A DNA stretch of 64,000 nt from Peromyscus leucopus (Eukaryota; Chordata; Mammalia; Rodentia; Cricetidae): the NCBI RefSeq assembly GCF_004664715.2, contig NC_051072.1:41225142-41289141 (forward strand), in the 5' to 3' direction. Position numbers and translations under genes: made by a program. Below, in pieces: positions 22,900 to 35,085 of this stretch. A model generated the notes under the pieces. It did not search any database. It was given only the letters and a program-made list of their open reading frames with translations, and had not been told where the DNA came from. The first letter of the stretch is position 1; each line of letters begins with the position of its first letter.

Positions 22900-23365
22900 A
22901 GTTGGAGCAGGGTCTGAGTACTAGACAATAGTAATACACTGTGATGTGGAATGTCCTTGCTGTATTTGGAAATACAGGCCCCAGACCCCATGAATGTATT
23001 ACCCTCTGATGGAGATGTTGTAGACAGGGTTAGTATTTTCAGTGACCATTATAATGGGTTTCCAGATACAGTCACACAGGGAAGCAGGAGAGAGAGAGAA
23101 TCAGAGAAGGAGGTACAGTCATGGACACTGAGTTTAGGATGATACGATTTCTGAAAGGGGGATATGAGCTGTGGGGTGTGAGTAGCCTCCAGGAACTGGA
23201 AAAGGCAGAAATAGTTTCTTCCCTACAGGCCCTTGAAAGAATGCCCCCCTGCTGACACCTTAATGTTTGTCTGTAAGACCCATCTTGGAGTTTTTAAACG
23301 CCCCCCCCCCATGCGCGCAAAAGTCTAATTTGTTACAGCAGCAATAAGAAACTAATTCAATAGAC
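22900..23365 (+). mobile_element. Ancient MLT1-like (MaLR) LTR
   Basis: The 3' half is recognisable: 'gcctccaggaactggaaaag', 'cccccctgctgacaccttaa', 'gtaagacccatcttggagtt' and the terminal 'aatttgttacagcagcaata' with 'agaaactaattcaatag'. This is the end pattern of ancient mammalian MaLR LTRs. The left edge is approximate. Confidence 0.6.
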
Positions 23366-25619
23366 ATGAAAGGTTTAAAGCAATGAATGTCTGGCACATG
23401 ATCACCACCAACTTGCTTTGTTGTTGCTATTGTTGATGTTGCTGCTCAGTCTCTTTGAAGCACCCAAACTAGTTTTCTAGGTTTTGAGGATTACTGAAAA
23501 CATTTGATGACACGAATTCTCCACAGGGCAAATGACACAGAATGTATGTGAATAAACACCATGATCTCCATTCCTAGCCTGCTTACGTCATCTGGAGGCT
23601 AACCACACAAACTGCATAATGGGCTTCCTTGCTCTCCACTGATCTGATCTTGACATCTCTTCCTTCGGAGGAGATGTCAACTTTGGCCCTGCCCTGATGG
23701 GGCCCCACAAGGAGTGGGCGTGGATATTTACAATGTGCCTTTCATGGATACTTCATGCTGACACTCGGCTACGGCTTACTCGGCTACGGCTTAAGTGTCT
23801 AACTTGTGGCTCGGTGTCTCTCTCACAGGAAACTTACTTATACTGGCCCATGCATTTATAGAGTTCTCAATGAAGCGGTGGCCTGTTTATTCCTGTCAAG
23901 CTAGCCACTCTCTAGGGGCGCTCTGAGCTAGGAAGAAGTTAGGTTCTGGTATGTAGGTCAAGTGAGACAGGGGTATGGAAGCACAAGAAAACTTATGAAA
24001 CAGCAGAACAAGCTTTACTATCAATATATCCTAAGAGAAAAGAAGCCTATCACAGAGGCTTATGGGTAGATTCAGGACATGGATGCTCAGTCAGGGGGTG
24101 GAGAGGGAAGAAAGGAGGAATGGAGAAAGGAGGGGCGGAAGGAGAGTGACAGGCAGACTTTTGGGCTTAAGGCCTTAGGATCTAGGACATTACCTGAGAA
24201 GGCTTCCTCCGGAAAATTCTACTTGGTGGGTTTACAGCAAGCTGGCACAAGTCCTGTGGAGCCATGCTGTGACTGAGAGGTAATTATTGCAGCATATCAC
24301 CCAGGCCATGTGGATTGGGAGGGTCAATGAGGCAAGTCAAGCAGGTTGAATCCAGATGTCCTGTAGGGAAGTATCATCAGGAGACACTACGTAAGGCAGG
24401 TATCCCGACTGGCCACACTGAGCTACTGAGAGGAGGCGGAGAAATGGAAACTGTGTTAAAGGTGGCTAGACTTTGCTTCTGGAGCTGGAAAGTGAAAGCT
24501 ATATTCAAAATAGATGCTGAGGCAAAATGGAGTAAGAACTCCCTACACCCTCTGACTCAGGTGTCCTCTATAGAGATGTTGAGAGGAGATTAAAGGAGGA
24601 AGAAGAGGGAAATCAGGACATCTGTTTCCCTTGCCCCTCACGTCAATGGTCAGTCAGTCATGAAGGGTTCTATGTCTCTTCCAAAGGCCAAGTTTCTGTT
24701 GGGGCTGCTCATTGGGACTGCCTGGTTTTTGTTAACCTCTTTTTGTTCTTATGCCTTCAGACCTATGTAGAAACAGCTTTTTGATGCTACTAGTCCCTGG
24801 TGTTTTATCATCTTTTATAGACAGTGTCATTGGCCCTATACTGTCCTGTGTGGCTCCTGATTGATAAGTACCCATACATTTCCACAGCAAGAAGGGCTGA
24901 TGAGCTACAAGTAGTTGGCACATCTCAGGTGTCAAGGAAGAATGGGAAGCTGGTGAGCCTTGTTAATACCCTCTGACTGAATACCACTGTATGCACACCT
25001 ATAGTCAAGCAATTTTGGTCCATCATTTGTTACAGTGGTGGAGCAGGGGTACCATGACAATAATACTGGCATCTGTGTGAGACAGGATTAGGAGAGACTG
25101 ATGGTAGGATTTGGTCTTAGGATCAGCAGTCCTGGGAAATGTTTGGGTATCAGGTCTTTGAGTTGGATACATGAGGAAGCAGGGCAACTCTATAACCTTG
25201 AATATTAATGAACATTATTTAGACAGAGGTCAGACTAGGCTAAAGCTAGAGTTGTGCATGGTAAAATAGTTTCAATGACTCAAATTTTCTGAGAAAGGAT
25301 TATAATTGTGATGAACACTGGATTTTAGAGTGAAGTCACAACCTTAGGTTTGTAAACCAGAGTCATGGTAACTACTCATCATGTGAGATCTGATACACTA
25401 AGCATCATGGTTAAAATTTCAGTGTTTCAAGCTCTAGTCCCTAAGTGTTATTGGGTCAAGTGGAGCAAGCCTTTGAGTTGGCGAGGCTGTGTGTGCTTAC
25501 ACATTGTGCATTGGATTCAGAAAAACCATAGCTAAGGAGGCCAACTTGTGTATGACCGAAGAGAGTGGGCTGGTCATCTATTACCATAAATTAATAAGAT
25601 GTGGACACCAACAGAAAGG
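23366..25619. other. No gene recognised; 15-bp tandem duplication
   Basis: Over 2 kb of sequence without a repeat family that I can name. A 15-mer actcggctacggctt is present twice in tandem at 23763-23792. The frames at 24079-24593 on + have no domain. Parts of 24600-25100 may be an old transposon, but no diagnostic end is visible. Confidence 0.4.
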
Positions 25620-25704
25620 CTGGAGAGAGGGGGGGAAGGTAAGGACAGAGAGGAGAGAAAGAGATAGGGGAGGAGAGAGGGAGAGGGAAGGAGAGAGAGA
25701 TAGA
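25620..25704. repeat. Polypurine tract, left part
   Basis: GGAGAGAGG/GGGGAAGG-type purine run ending 'gagagagataga' exactly at the LTR start. It continues on the other side of the LTR from 26214. Confidence 0.92.
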
Positions 25705-26213
25705 TGTGGTGATATATTGTATACTTTAATAAAATTTGCCTGAAGATTAGAAAACAGAACAAGCCACCATAGTAAACATAGAGGCCAGGCAGTGGTGGCA
25801 CACACTTTTAATCCTAGCACTTGGGAGGCAGAGATCCGTCTGGATCTCTGTAGGTTCAAAGCCACCCTGGACTACATGAGATTGACTCTGTCTAGGAGAG
25901 AAACAGAGCCAGGCCGTGGTGGCACACACCTTAAATCCCAGGATTTGGGAATCACACGCCTTTAATCCCAGCACTTGAGATCTCATGCCTTTGCTTGGGA
26001 AGCACACAGGCCTTTAATCCCAGGAAGTGATGGCTGGGTGGAGAAAGGTGTATAGGCCTGAGGAGACAGGAACTAGAGCCTTTTCAGGCTAAGGAGTCCC
26101 AGAGGTAAGACATGGCAGTGGCTTGGGCCTTTGTTTTTCTCATCTTTTAGCATTTACCCCAATATCTGGCCACATGATTTTTATTAAAAGACCTATTAGA
26201 AATTTGTGTTACA
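25705..26213 (+). mobile_element. Class II ERV-type solo LTR with internal B1-like segments
   Basis: 509 bp from 'tgtggtgatatattgtatac' to 'aatttgtgttaca'. It is flanked by perfect 6-bp repeats gataga (25699-25704 and 26214-26219), the duplication length typical of ERVK-type integration. Inside it are a nearly complete B1-like block (25781-25905) and two further partial copies that repeat 'cctttaatcccag' (about 25960 and 26011). The 3' part has 'gagacaggaactagagcctt', 'accccaatatctggccacat' and an 'attaaaagacc' region. No coding remains, so it is a solo LTR. I recall this LTR type from cricetid genomes; that attribution is knowledge from memory. Confidence 0.8.
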
Positions 26214-26227
26214 GATAGAGAACAGAC

Positions 26228-26288
<61 letters not shown>

Positions 26289-26431
26289 GGGAGAGAGAGG
26301 GGGAAGGAGAGAGAGGAGAGAGAGAGGGAAGAAGAGAAAGAGAGGGAAGGAGAGAGATAGAGAGGAGAGAGAGGGGGAACAAGAGGGAAGAGAGAGAGGG
26401 AAGGTGAGAGAGGGAAGAAAAGAGGGAGAGA
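26214..26431. repeat. (GA)n polypurine tract, right part
   Basis: Starts with the target duplication gataga, then 'gaacagacaggga', then about 27 GA units and mixed GGGA/GAAG units. It is nearly all purine for about 200 bases. The minus-strand frames over it are serine/leucine low complexity. Confidence 0.96.
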
Positions 26432-26529
26432 TGAGAAATTGCTTCCATTCCAGACTTAGTGAGAACATTTGCAAAGTACAAAGCAAAGCTGCAGAGACAG
26501 AGCTTTTCAAACACGCACGACTGAAATCT

Positions 26530-27130
26530 CATTTCACAAGACAAACCACACATCAGAAATGAGAGGCTGTAATGGCCGGGTGTCTAGTGAAGTCACTGTG
26601 GCTGAAAACACAGGCATCCTTTTCAAAGGGAAACCATCAAGGAGAAATAAAAAGAAAGCAGAGATGAAGAAGTTAATTTATTCTAAAACCACAATTAGGA
26701 GAATATTTGGTATTTTCAAATGTCAGAGAAGTAGGACCAAAAGGTATAATTAAGACAGACCCTAGTAATGAACTTGACGCTGAACCTGATGTTGAGGGGT
26801 CGGTGAGACTCAGCTCTTCATGACAGGAGTGAGAGGCTCGAGGAACAATCACCACCAAGTCAAGTTTAAGGTATTTTTCCTCTGGTTGTTGTTTTTTTTC
26901 TGTGCTTCAGATATGGGAGAATTGAGTTCACAATACTCAAAACAACCCCATCAAAGCCTTCCTAACAGGGATTTCTGCACCAGTCTCTTTAGCCTGAATA
27001 ATGCGTTCGCCTTACAGTCTATTTTCTCTGCAACCTCCACAGGCGGAAAGTCTGCATCTATAGCTCATTACCATCATTCTGATGATAATGTTACGTCTCA
27101 TCAATTACTTGGGAGCAAGGTCAAATTTAG
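26530..27130. promoter_or_regulatory. Candidate conserved non-coding element F
   Basis: Repeat-free segment containing 'gaagttaatttattctaaaa' near 26668, 'tagcctgaataatgcgttcg' near 26989, 'cattaccatcattctgatga' near 27065 and 'ctccccgttagcaaggccac' near 27139. CpGs are retained near 27004 and 27093. The 192-residue + frame running through it ends in the GT repeat and shows no domain. Function is inference. Confidence 0.3.
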
Positions 27131-27214
27131 CAGTCAAATCTCCCCGTTAGCAAGGCCACCAAGAGCCTATATATCAGCACCCTTCCCAATCTACCCTGCC
27201 CTCCCTCCCTCGAG

Positions 27215-27216
<2 letters not shown>

Positions 27217-27270
<54 letters not shown>
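27217..27270. repeat. (TG)27 microsatellite
   Basis: 54 bases of uninterrupted TG. Confidence 0.98.
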
Positions 27271-27272
<2 letters not shown>

Positions 27273-28394
27273 TGCTGTCTCTGCCACCGCTGGCTGTCTT
27301 CCTCTCCCTCTCTCCATTGTATTTCCACATCCCAGCCTATCTCAATGTTATCAGCTATAAAATCCTACCTGACTTTCAGCCCTGTTAAGTTTATTTGATT
27401 TCACTTTTATTTGTAAGGGACAAGGGGAAGAGCCTGCATTTCCAAAATAAGGGATTCCTCAACTCAGATAACAGAAACTAAAAACTATAGTTAGGAGGTC
27501 CTCTTAGAATGCTAAGCCAAGGGAAGATCTTTTTGATTGAGACTGTGCTTGTATAAACCTTGCCAATGAGATTTATTTTTATTAAAGAAGAAAAAAAAAA
27601 TCCCCCAGCCAAGCAAAAGTAAAACAGAAACAAACAAAACAAAGAGACAGAACAACTCACATGAAAAGTATCGTCTTCACTTCCAGAACTTGGCTCTGTT
27701 ACAGGGCTGCCAGCCAATCCAAATTTCTGAAAAATAATTTCCATTTAATAGGAACCCCACCTAAAAGTCCATCACAGTGTATGAGTGTTTGACAACAGGC
27801 TTATATTTCCTTACAAAAGTTCAGCTCAATTCCATAAATCATTTACTGAATCCACTTCCTAGAATCAGTAAGCAAAACTTCAGCTCCATAAACACAGCTG
27901 CACTTGGCAAACAAACTTAAGAAGATAAAAAAAGATCTATTTATTCGCTCTCCAGAATATATTTATAAATTAACCTTGCTTTTGAATAGCTAGGATTAAA
28001 TTGACCCAATAACCACTGCCTAAAACATGGGCCCTCTTTTCATGAGGTAGCAAACCATTCAAAAAGACAAAACTCAGGAGATACAGTACTGAGGTGGATT
28101 ACTCTGAATTTCTTTACAGATTTTAACCTTATGGTGATAAGTGTATATGTACTTAAGATCATACATATCCCTAGTAAACATTTCCCTAAATTATCTTCTT
28201 TTTTTGTTCATAAAATTGTGATTTTTTTAAAAAAAGACCAATTTGTTTGATAGAGATAATATAATGGCTTTCTTTCAGAAAGAAATTGCCTGGTGAATTT
28301 TACTTGCCTCTTAACTCTGAGTTTTCCATGGCATTATATTTTTTAATATACCTATCTTCTACAACAGGATTGTCTGAGCATCTCTGAATTTTGA
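27271..28394. other. Unique sequence; weak candidate element
   Basis: No gene or repeat recognised. The part around 27920-28020 ('tctatttattcgctctccag', 'tttataaattaaccttgctt', 'taggattaaattgacccaat') is repeat-free with ATTA cores and could be a further conserved element, but the support is weak. Confidence 0.35.
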
Positions 28395-28660
28395 TTGTTA
28401 AGTTTAGCCCATTTACATTTGTTGTGATTTCATATATTTGCTTTTATTTCTATCACCTCATTTTCTGCTTTTAATATTTTGTATTTCCACTTCAGTTGTT
28501 TTCTAGCCCACACCATTGTCAAAGTGTTCATCTGAAGAAGTGAATATTTCATGTTATATGTATATTGGATCTTCACTTTCTACCTGTCAAGTTTTTTCTT
28601 TTTAAACTGCTTTCCCATTTTTGACATTTTTATGTTAGTACCATTCACAGTAACTCACTT
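28395..28660 (-). mobile_element. Ancient L1 fragment, antisense
   Basis: 'gcccatttacatttgttgtg', 'atttgcttttatttctatca' and 'cacttcagttgttttctag' follow antisense ancient L1 sequence similar to parts of the element at 40261-41397. Much decayed. Confidence 0.5.
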
Positions 28661-30001
28661 ACAAAATTTGTGTTTCCTGTCCTGGCAACTTGAAGTTTAA
28701 TTAGATGTTCCAATGCTCAGAGTGTGAAGGCTACTGCTGGAAGGTGTAATAATCATTTTGGTTTAAATTATGGCTGCACCATGTTTTACAGGACTTTGTA
28801 AAACAAGAGGCTAGCAGCCAGAGAAAGGATACACCTTGCTTGCAGAGGTAATTTATACCTCAGGAGAAGATATGCTAGAGCTGCTAATGAAGAAAAAGAA
28901 TGTGTTTCACACTTAAATGAGCCATTGACATACCTCTTGAGACTCTGCTGCCAATTTTTAATGGATAAGTACAGTCAACACCGTCTTAGAAGGGCATAGT
29001 GATAGAAAGCCTATATCCTCAGAGTTTTCATCAGTTAGGCTACAGAGACAATAGAGGTACTTGGTAATCAGGAAGAGATCTAGAATGGGTAATAGTGGTG
29101 AACATTATTTGTGTCGAAAACTACTTGCAGCATGGAGGACTGCTAATGTTCTCCAGTACATTTACTTACCTGAGATTGCCAGGGGTTAAGACCAGTTAGG
29201 AATCTGATAACGTTCTTCCTAGCCAGAACAAAATGCAATGTGCAAAAGGAAATGAATCTAAGTAATTTAAGGGAGGCAGGTTGTCGTGGGTGATGTTCTA
29301 TGCTGCTCAGTGTCCCCACCTCCCATCTACTTTGATAAGAACAAATATGATCCTTTCCCTTTGTGCACTGGTTGCTGGTAGCTTACTTTTAGATATCTCT
29401 CAAAATTATCTTTGACCAAAGAGAACCAACTTCCCCAGATTTATGACTTCTTCCCAGGGCAATTTGTACTAATGTCTAGTTGATATTGGGGAAGAAAGGC
29501 CTAGCTTAATTCTTTCATTTTTCGGATAATTCTTAAGAGCCCTCTCCAGCCACTGAGGTCCCTGCAGGATTAGCTGAGTCCTCTGTTGTAATTGTATTAC
29601 TGTATCATATCCTGATAGAGTCTACTTTTTCATGTTCTTATTGGTGTTCCATAGAGCATTCTCCAGAAACCTCCTGCCTGTAAATCCCCATCTCAGACTC
29701 TGTTTCCAGGGGACTCTGCTCAGGGAACCATTCTTTTCAGGTGATGCTTCTATTACTGTAGACCATTGCATTTCTATCTTGCTTATGTGCTATAGGGCCA
29801 TTCCTTAGTGGGAACCCACCTGTGAAAATCCTATTATTTTTTGGTCAGTCTTCTGGATACTCCAGTGACATAATTGTCTCAGGATTAATTTCTATGTAAA
29901 TTTCTCATCTTGACAGTTTCTACACCACCATAGAAATACACATTTTAACTTCAACAAGCAAATGAACCAGAAGTCTATAATTTTCATTCCTCTGGGATAT
30001 G

Positions 30002-30003
<2 letters not shown>
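28661..30003. other. No family recognised
   Basis: Low-CpG sequence that may be old transposon (for example the part around 29520-29730), but I could not match a diagnostic end. No coding signal. Confidence 0.4.

Positions 30004-30057
<54 letters not shown>
30004..30057. repeat. (TA)27 microsatellite
   Basis: 54 bases of uninterrupted TA, followed by a short T run. Confidence 0.98.
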
Positions 30058-30062
<5 letters not shown>

Positions 30063-31661
30063 TTTTTTTGTAGCCTAGAACACCAAATTTCATTGTTTCC
30101 CTGTTAAGGTGGGTGGTTTTCCCCCAATGCCCCTAATTACTTAGGCTATATCCCTCTGAGCATTACAGCTTCATGAAGGGGTATTAGCTTCTGATTCAAT
30201 GTCTCATAGGACCCACGGCCTCATATCTGGCCTGATTGTATATTAAAACCCAAACTACTAGCTTATTACTGAATTTGATAAGCACCCATGGGGAAGCTTT
30301 GGGATCAGAGCCTATGCTCATAGCACTTAATTTCGGGCTCCTTGAGATTTCCATTTATTTCTTGCAGGTTGATATGCGTTAATATCATTTTTGACATATT
30401 GCTAGGATCTAAAATTACCACAACGTAGCCGAGTGTTTCCTGCAGTTAGATTTTACTAAGAAATGAAAATCATGAGGGCAATGACCTTGGACTAGGAGGT
30501 GAGGAGATGACAGAGCAGAGAAGGAAATTAAAAAAAAAAGTTGAGAACTATCCTTTCATCTCCAGATTGTCTAGGTAGTCTTATGATGCAAACTAGTCTG
30601 AAATCCAAGTGGGTGTTAGGGGTCCCCCCACCACCACATGGGGCTGTGAGTTCTTTGAGAGAAGACCCATGCCTTGTTTGTTGTTTTAATGTTTTCGATT
30701 CCCAGAATCAAGTTAGGTGTTCAGTAGATACTTGCTAACTAAATGAGTCCATAATAAAGCAATGCTGTGTCAAATGTCCCTAAATTTAAAAAAATGAGAA
30801 GCAATAATATTGTCTGCTATGTAAAAACTGGTCTATGGAGGATGATAAAAAGTAATTGAAAGTGAAATGTGAACTGACTTTGCATATTCATTTCTTCTTA
30901 CATTTTTTTTTCTACAGATACTTACTGTCTGTTATTTAATCTGGCACTATGCCTGGCATGAAAAAAAAATGTGACAGCGAGAGATGGTCCATGTCCATGT
31001 TCAGATGTAGAGAAACTTAAACGAATGAACTAGTAACTAGTAAATAAAAGTTACAGTACAGTACTAAGGAAAAGATGAGCAAACATTCTGCTCTCCCAGG
31101 ACCATTTCTGCTTATAATTATTATCCTAGTGTAATTATCAATAGCACCCTCGTCACTTTCAGGGGCTTACCAGTCTGGATGGTCATCCTGGCTGTGACTG
31201 AGAGGTCCATGACATTAGCAAAGGGTGTGGCAGGGATTGGTGGGTTCAAAGGAGGCTTCCTTGGGAAAGGCAAGATTGAACTGAAGCATGGGGGTGGATA
31301 TAAAGGCCATGCGATTGTGTTGAGGTGCTGGTGGAAAGAGTCTGGACATGTGGAAGAGCAGGTGCAAAGCAAGGCACATTCAAGCGATCAACAGGTCTGT
31401 CTTGGTAGAGTAGCAAGAGCAAGAAGTTGTATAAAGTGGTAGAAGGCGTAGGCTGTGCAAGTCTGGGGGCATTTTGCATTTTGATATCGTCTTTTTCATC
31501 CCTCAGTCCAAGGTGGAGATGGGGGAAGTTGAGAATTTGGCATTTTGAGAGATTTTCTTGGACTGGAGTGTACAAGATAGGTTTAAGAGAGCCCAGGAAA
31601 CGAATTAGAAGGTTGATGTACTGGTATAGTTAAGGGATGATAAGACTTGAAATTGAACAGC
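30058..31661. other. Mostly unique; two weak L2/MIR-end resemblances
   Basis: 'aggtgttcagtagatacttg' with 'ctaactaaatgag' near 30715, and 'ggcactatgcctggcatgaa' near 30943, resemble L2/MIR ends but are too short for firm calls. No gene is recognised; frames at 31121-31633 have no domain. Confidence 0.4.
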
Positions 31662-31693
31662 GGGTGGGGGGGTGGGGGGGTGGGGGGGTGGGG
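31662..31693 (+). repeat. (TGGGGGGG)n G-rich tandem
   Basis: GGG, three units of T followed by seven G, then TGGGG. There are five G runs separated by single T on one strand within 32 bases. Confidence 0.95.
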
Positions 31694-32141
31694 CATGAAA
31701 TGAAACGGCTTTGGAATGAATCTAGAATGAATTTAGAAGGGGGAATGAACAGAACTTGGAGATGGATTGGTTAAGGGAAAAGAAGGCCAGGGAAGTATGT
31801 AGGAGTAAGCTGTGGCTGGCACACCTGGGAGGAGAGTGGTACAAGTCCCCGCGTATGGAATGTAGTTAGTGTTGAGACACTGCACATCTATGTATCCACC
31901 CATGTGTTTGACTCTTTAGGGATCCACCACTGGCTGACCCCTGGTGCACAGCAAGGAAGACTGTGGGTAACAACAAATATGTTTACTATCAGGGCGATGA
32001 GGAGAACATGCACACAGATGTGCATGTTTATCAATTATACTCTGGAAAGTAGTAGGATAACATGAGTGAAAACGGGATCAACAATGAGAGTTCTTAAAGT
32101 CCTGAAATGGAGCACTCCAGCTGGATTGGTTCATGACCCCA
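31694..32141. other. No feature recognised
   Basis: Unique-looking sequence up to the target site of the next LTR. Confidence 0.45.
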
Positions 32142-32496
32142 TGTGGTGGTTTGAAAGAAAATGGGCCCCAAAGCGAGTGGCACTATTAGGAGGTGTGGCC
32201 TTGTTGGAGGAAGTGTGGTCTTCTTGGAGGAAGTATGTCACTGTGGAGGCGGGCTTTGAGGTCTCAAATACGCTCAAGCCACACCCAGTGTCTTAGACCA
32301 CATCCTGTTGCCTGTGAGTCAAGATGTAAAACTCTCAACTCCTTCTCTAGCATGGTGTCTGCCTGCATGCTGCCTTGCTCCCTGCCGTGATGATAATGGA
32401 CTAAATCTCTAAGGGAGCCACCACAATTAAATGTTTTCCTTTGTAAGAGTTGCCATCATGGTGTCTCTTCACAGCAATAGAAACCCTGACTAAGAT
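32142..32496 (+). mobile_element. MaLR-type solo LTR (MT-like)
   Basis: Starts 'tgtggtggtttgaaag' and ends 'aaaccctgactaagata'. It is flanked by perfect 5-bp repeats cccca (32137-32141 and 32497-32501), the duplication length of ERVL-type integration. It shares 'gccttgttggaggaagtgtg' and the 'tctccttctctagca' zone with the copy at 10110. A tandem-like repeat of 'cttggaggaagt' occurs at about 32204-32233. The terminal CA has decayed to TA. Confidence 0.75.
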
Positions 32497-32536
32497 ACCC
32501 CATGACACCAATGCTGTATACTCCTTGGATCTTTCT

Positions 32537-32538
<2 letters not shown>

Positions 32539-32567
<29 letters not shown>
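32539..32567. repeat. 29-T run
   Basis: Homopolymer T run with no recognisable SINE body on either side. Confidence 0.95.
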
Positions 32568-34816
32568 GTCTTCCTGTTGTCTTTTCCTTGTCAAGTGCCT
32601 TCTATGTTTGCAAGACAGTTAACAATTCCAAACACACACAGACATGACAGTGTTCAGCAACTGGATCATCCTTTCCCCCACATATTCCTTTTTCAAAGCT
32701 AGGGAGCCTGTCTTAAAATGCTCCCAATGGATTCCTCCTCCAATCTTAGCACATGGTGCAATATCATAAGTCTATTCCTGAGAAAGGATTGAGCTGAACA
32801 GCACCATTACCATGATTTGTTAAGAGAAGCATATGGTTGAGAGAAAGAGATTGAGTTGCCAAATGAACTTACCATTTTATTTGTAAGGAAAAAGCGTGGA
32901 ATTAATATTGAATAAGTAAGCAGGGTGCCAGTCCTCTCTGTGGGGCGAAGAACTCCATAGTATTGTCTAGGGAGTGCATGGCACAGTTCAGGGGTTTGGA
33001 ATAGAAGTCACCTTGTAGTTGGGAGGGGAAGAGATGTTTTGAAGGCTTGGGAAAGGAATTTATGTTACTCTGAAAGCTGACCTGGAGTCTAAGATTATAG
33101 CACTTAAAAGAATACAAGATAAATCCGTATTTACCCACAGACTCTCTTGATTTCAGACGTCCTTGTAGGCCCTATGAGTTCTTCCAAAGTCATATAAATA
33201 CTGTCTCTTACTGTTTCTAAGCTTCACTGAACTGCAAGAGCAATGGCTGAACAGTGTTTTGCATAAAATACTAGAAATATTTGTGACCTAGCTCTGGCTG
33301 AGTTCGAGCCTGACCTGTTTCTGTCATTGCTGCTGGAATAGTTCTCCAGCTCTTGCCAGATTTTGAGTTGTCAGGATAATAATTTATCTATCTTGTTGTC
33401 AGAGTCATAGCTAGTTTGCCCGACTCTAGGGGAATGTAAATGACTCTCACTCTACGCAGGGTGCAACTCCTATTCTAAATGCATTTAATTCCAGTCACCC
33501 GCCTCCTGCCACACCCTGTAGCCAAAGATTGCAAGCCACCACAGCCACATATTGTCTGCTGTTGTGGATTGCCTTCTCAAAGACCATCTCCTCTCTAGTT
33601 TCCTCTAAATGGTCACTGAAATGACTGACTGCAGTTACCGAGTGAGTTACGCAGGTCTCTAGGCTTACAGCTTTTCCATGTTTTCTCATGCCTCCCATCC
33701 TCATGTCTGCAGCCCCCCCTTCACACGTCACTCTTGCTCCTCAACAGCATGTCAGTTTTCCAGTGCGGACTATAACCTCTTGGGTTTGTAGAAGGCCCAT
33801 TGTGAAGGTTCTCACTTTAAAGGCAAATCTCCAGCCTTGCTTTGCAAGGACAACCAGAAATGATTCTGCATGTTTCATAATTCATTCCCTTTGGCTTTTC
33901 CTCCTTACAATGGATCCTTTTCAAGGTCTTAACTACAAGCGTTAAATTACCCCCTGACGTATGTATCTTTTTCCTCTTCTTCCAAGGAATGCTTGGAAAG
34001 GAATCCAATTGTGGGCAGATGTTCTCAAAAGAGTTTTGTGTCACATAACAAAACACAGTTGTAGTTTAAATAAAAATACTAATAGTGATTTACATGAAAG
34101 GCTGGAGTAGTAATTACCGGCTTGGAAAGCATATCATAATGACTTTTTACAGTTGCACTTAGGCTGTTATTCTTCTTTTCTTATTCTCCAGGCAGTGCTC
34201 CTAATTGCACCACCCCAAGAAAATGCACTGAGAGAAAACAGTAACACACAGAGCAGGTGAGACCCCCTGGTGACCACAGGCATCCAGATGGAGCTTGGGC
34301 AGATACAGCACAGTCACCCCAGGATAGTCAGGCTTCTACCTATATTCCTTTTCACCCTCAAAACTATATACACAACTGCTAGTCAATCAATCAAAATATG
34401 CCCTCCAAATACCTATCATTAATTGAGGGTCATCATCTAAAAGATTGACACTTTGTTCATATTTGTTATTAGGTGCAATGAGACTATCATAGAACCAAGG
34501 AAGTCAAACTGGACTCCTTTCCTGTTTTCTATTTGTTGGCTCTGAGAAGAAGCTCCTGGCCGCCATGATGTTCTGGCCAAACCCCGGATGAAAGTAGCCA
34601 CAGACTGAAACCTCAGAGACAGTGAGCCAAAATGTCCATCCATCCCTTACATTGTGTGTGTCAGGTACTTTGTCGCAGCAATGAAGAATCTGGCCACTAC
34701 AACATCTCTTCTGTGGTGTCTTAGATCTTTTCAACACTAAAACTCCTGTTACAACTGCCTCTGTTCTTATGGCCACAAAGCTGCCCTTTAACTCCTTTTT
34801 TTGAAGATTTATATGT

Positions 34817-34818
<2 letters not shown>
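32568..34818. other. No feature recognised
   Basis: More than 2 kb of unique-looking sequence. The frames at 33495-33731, 33688-33945 and 34504-34959 have no domain resemblance. The last runs through the GT and GAAT repeats. Confidence 0.45.

Positions 34819-34849
<31 letters not shown>
34819..34849. repeat. (GT)n microsatellite
   Basis: About 15 uninterrupted GT units. Confidence 0.97.
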
Positions 34850-34852
<3 letters not shown>

Positions 34853-34912
34853 TTAACTGAGTAGAGACTATCATTCCCCACCATGTAAATAGTTACTTGA
34901 TGAGTACTTTTA

Positions 34913-34944
34913 GATGAATGAATGAATGAATGAATGAATGAATG
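34913..34944. repeat. (GAAT)n tetranucleotide repeat
   Basis: About 8 units of GAAT/ATGA. Confidence 0.95.
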
Positions 34945-34959
34945 AGCAACACAAGTCAA

Positions 34960-35085
34960 GGGTTCTTACCTGTGGCACTTTCCTCTGCTGCTTGATTTTA
35001 GTGAAATATGGTAACCTATCTCCTCCTTCATAAAATGAAAATAACAATACCTATCTCCACTTTCATAGGGATGGCATTTGAAAGA
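34960..35085 (+). mobile_element. Possible MIR fragment
   Basis: 'cctccttcataaaatgaaaa', then 'taacaatacctatctccact' and 'ttcatagggatgg' resemble the MIR core (cctcatctgtaaaatgggg, ataatacctacctcatagggt). Confidence 0.5.

Noticed and set aside
26196..26562. Overlapping 104-118 residue frames rich in E/R or S/L
   Set aside because: Pure low complexity from the GA polypurine tract.
26820..27398. 192-residue + strand open frame
   Set aside because: It runs into the TG repeat (CVCVCV residues), lacks any domain and has no coding-type composition.
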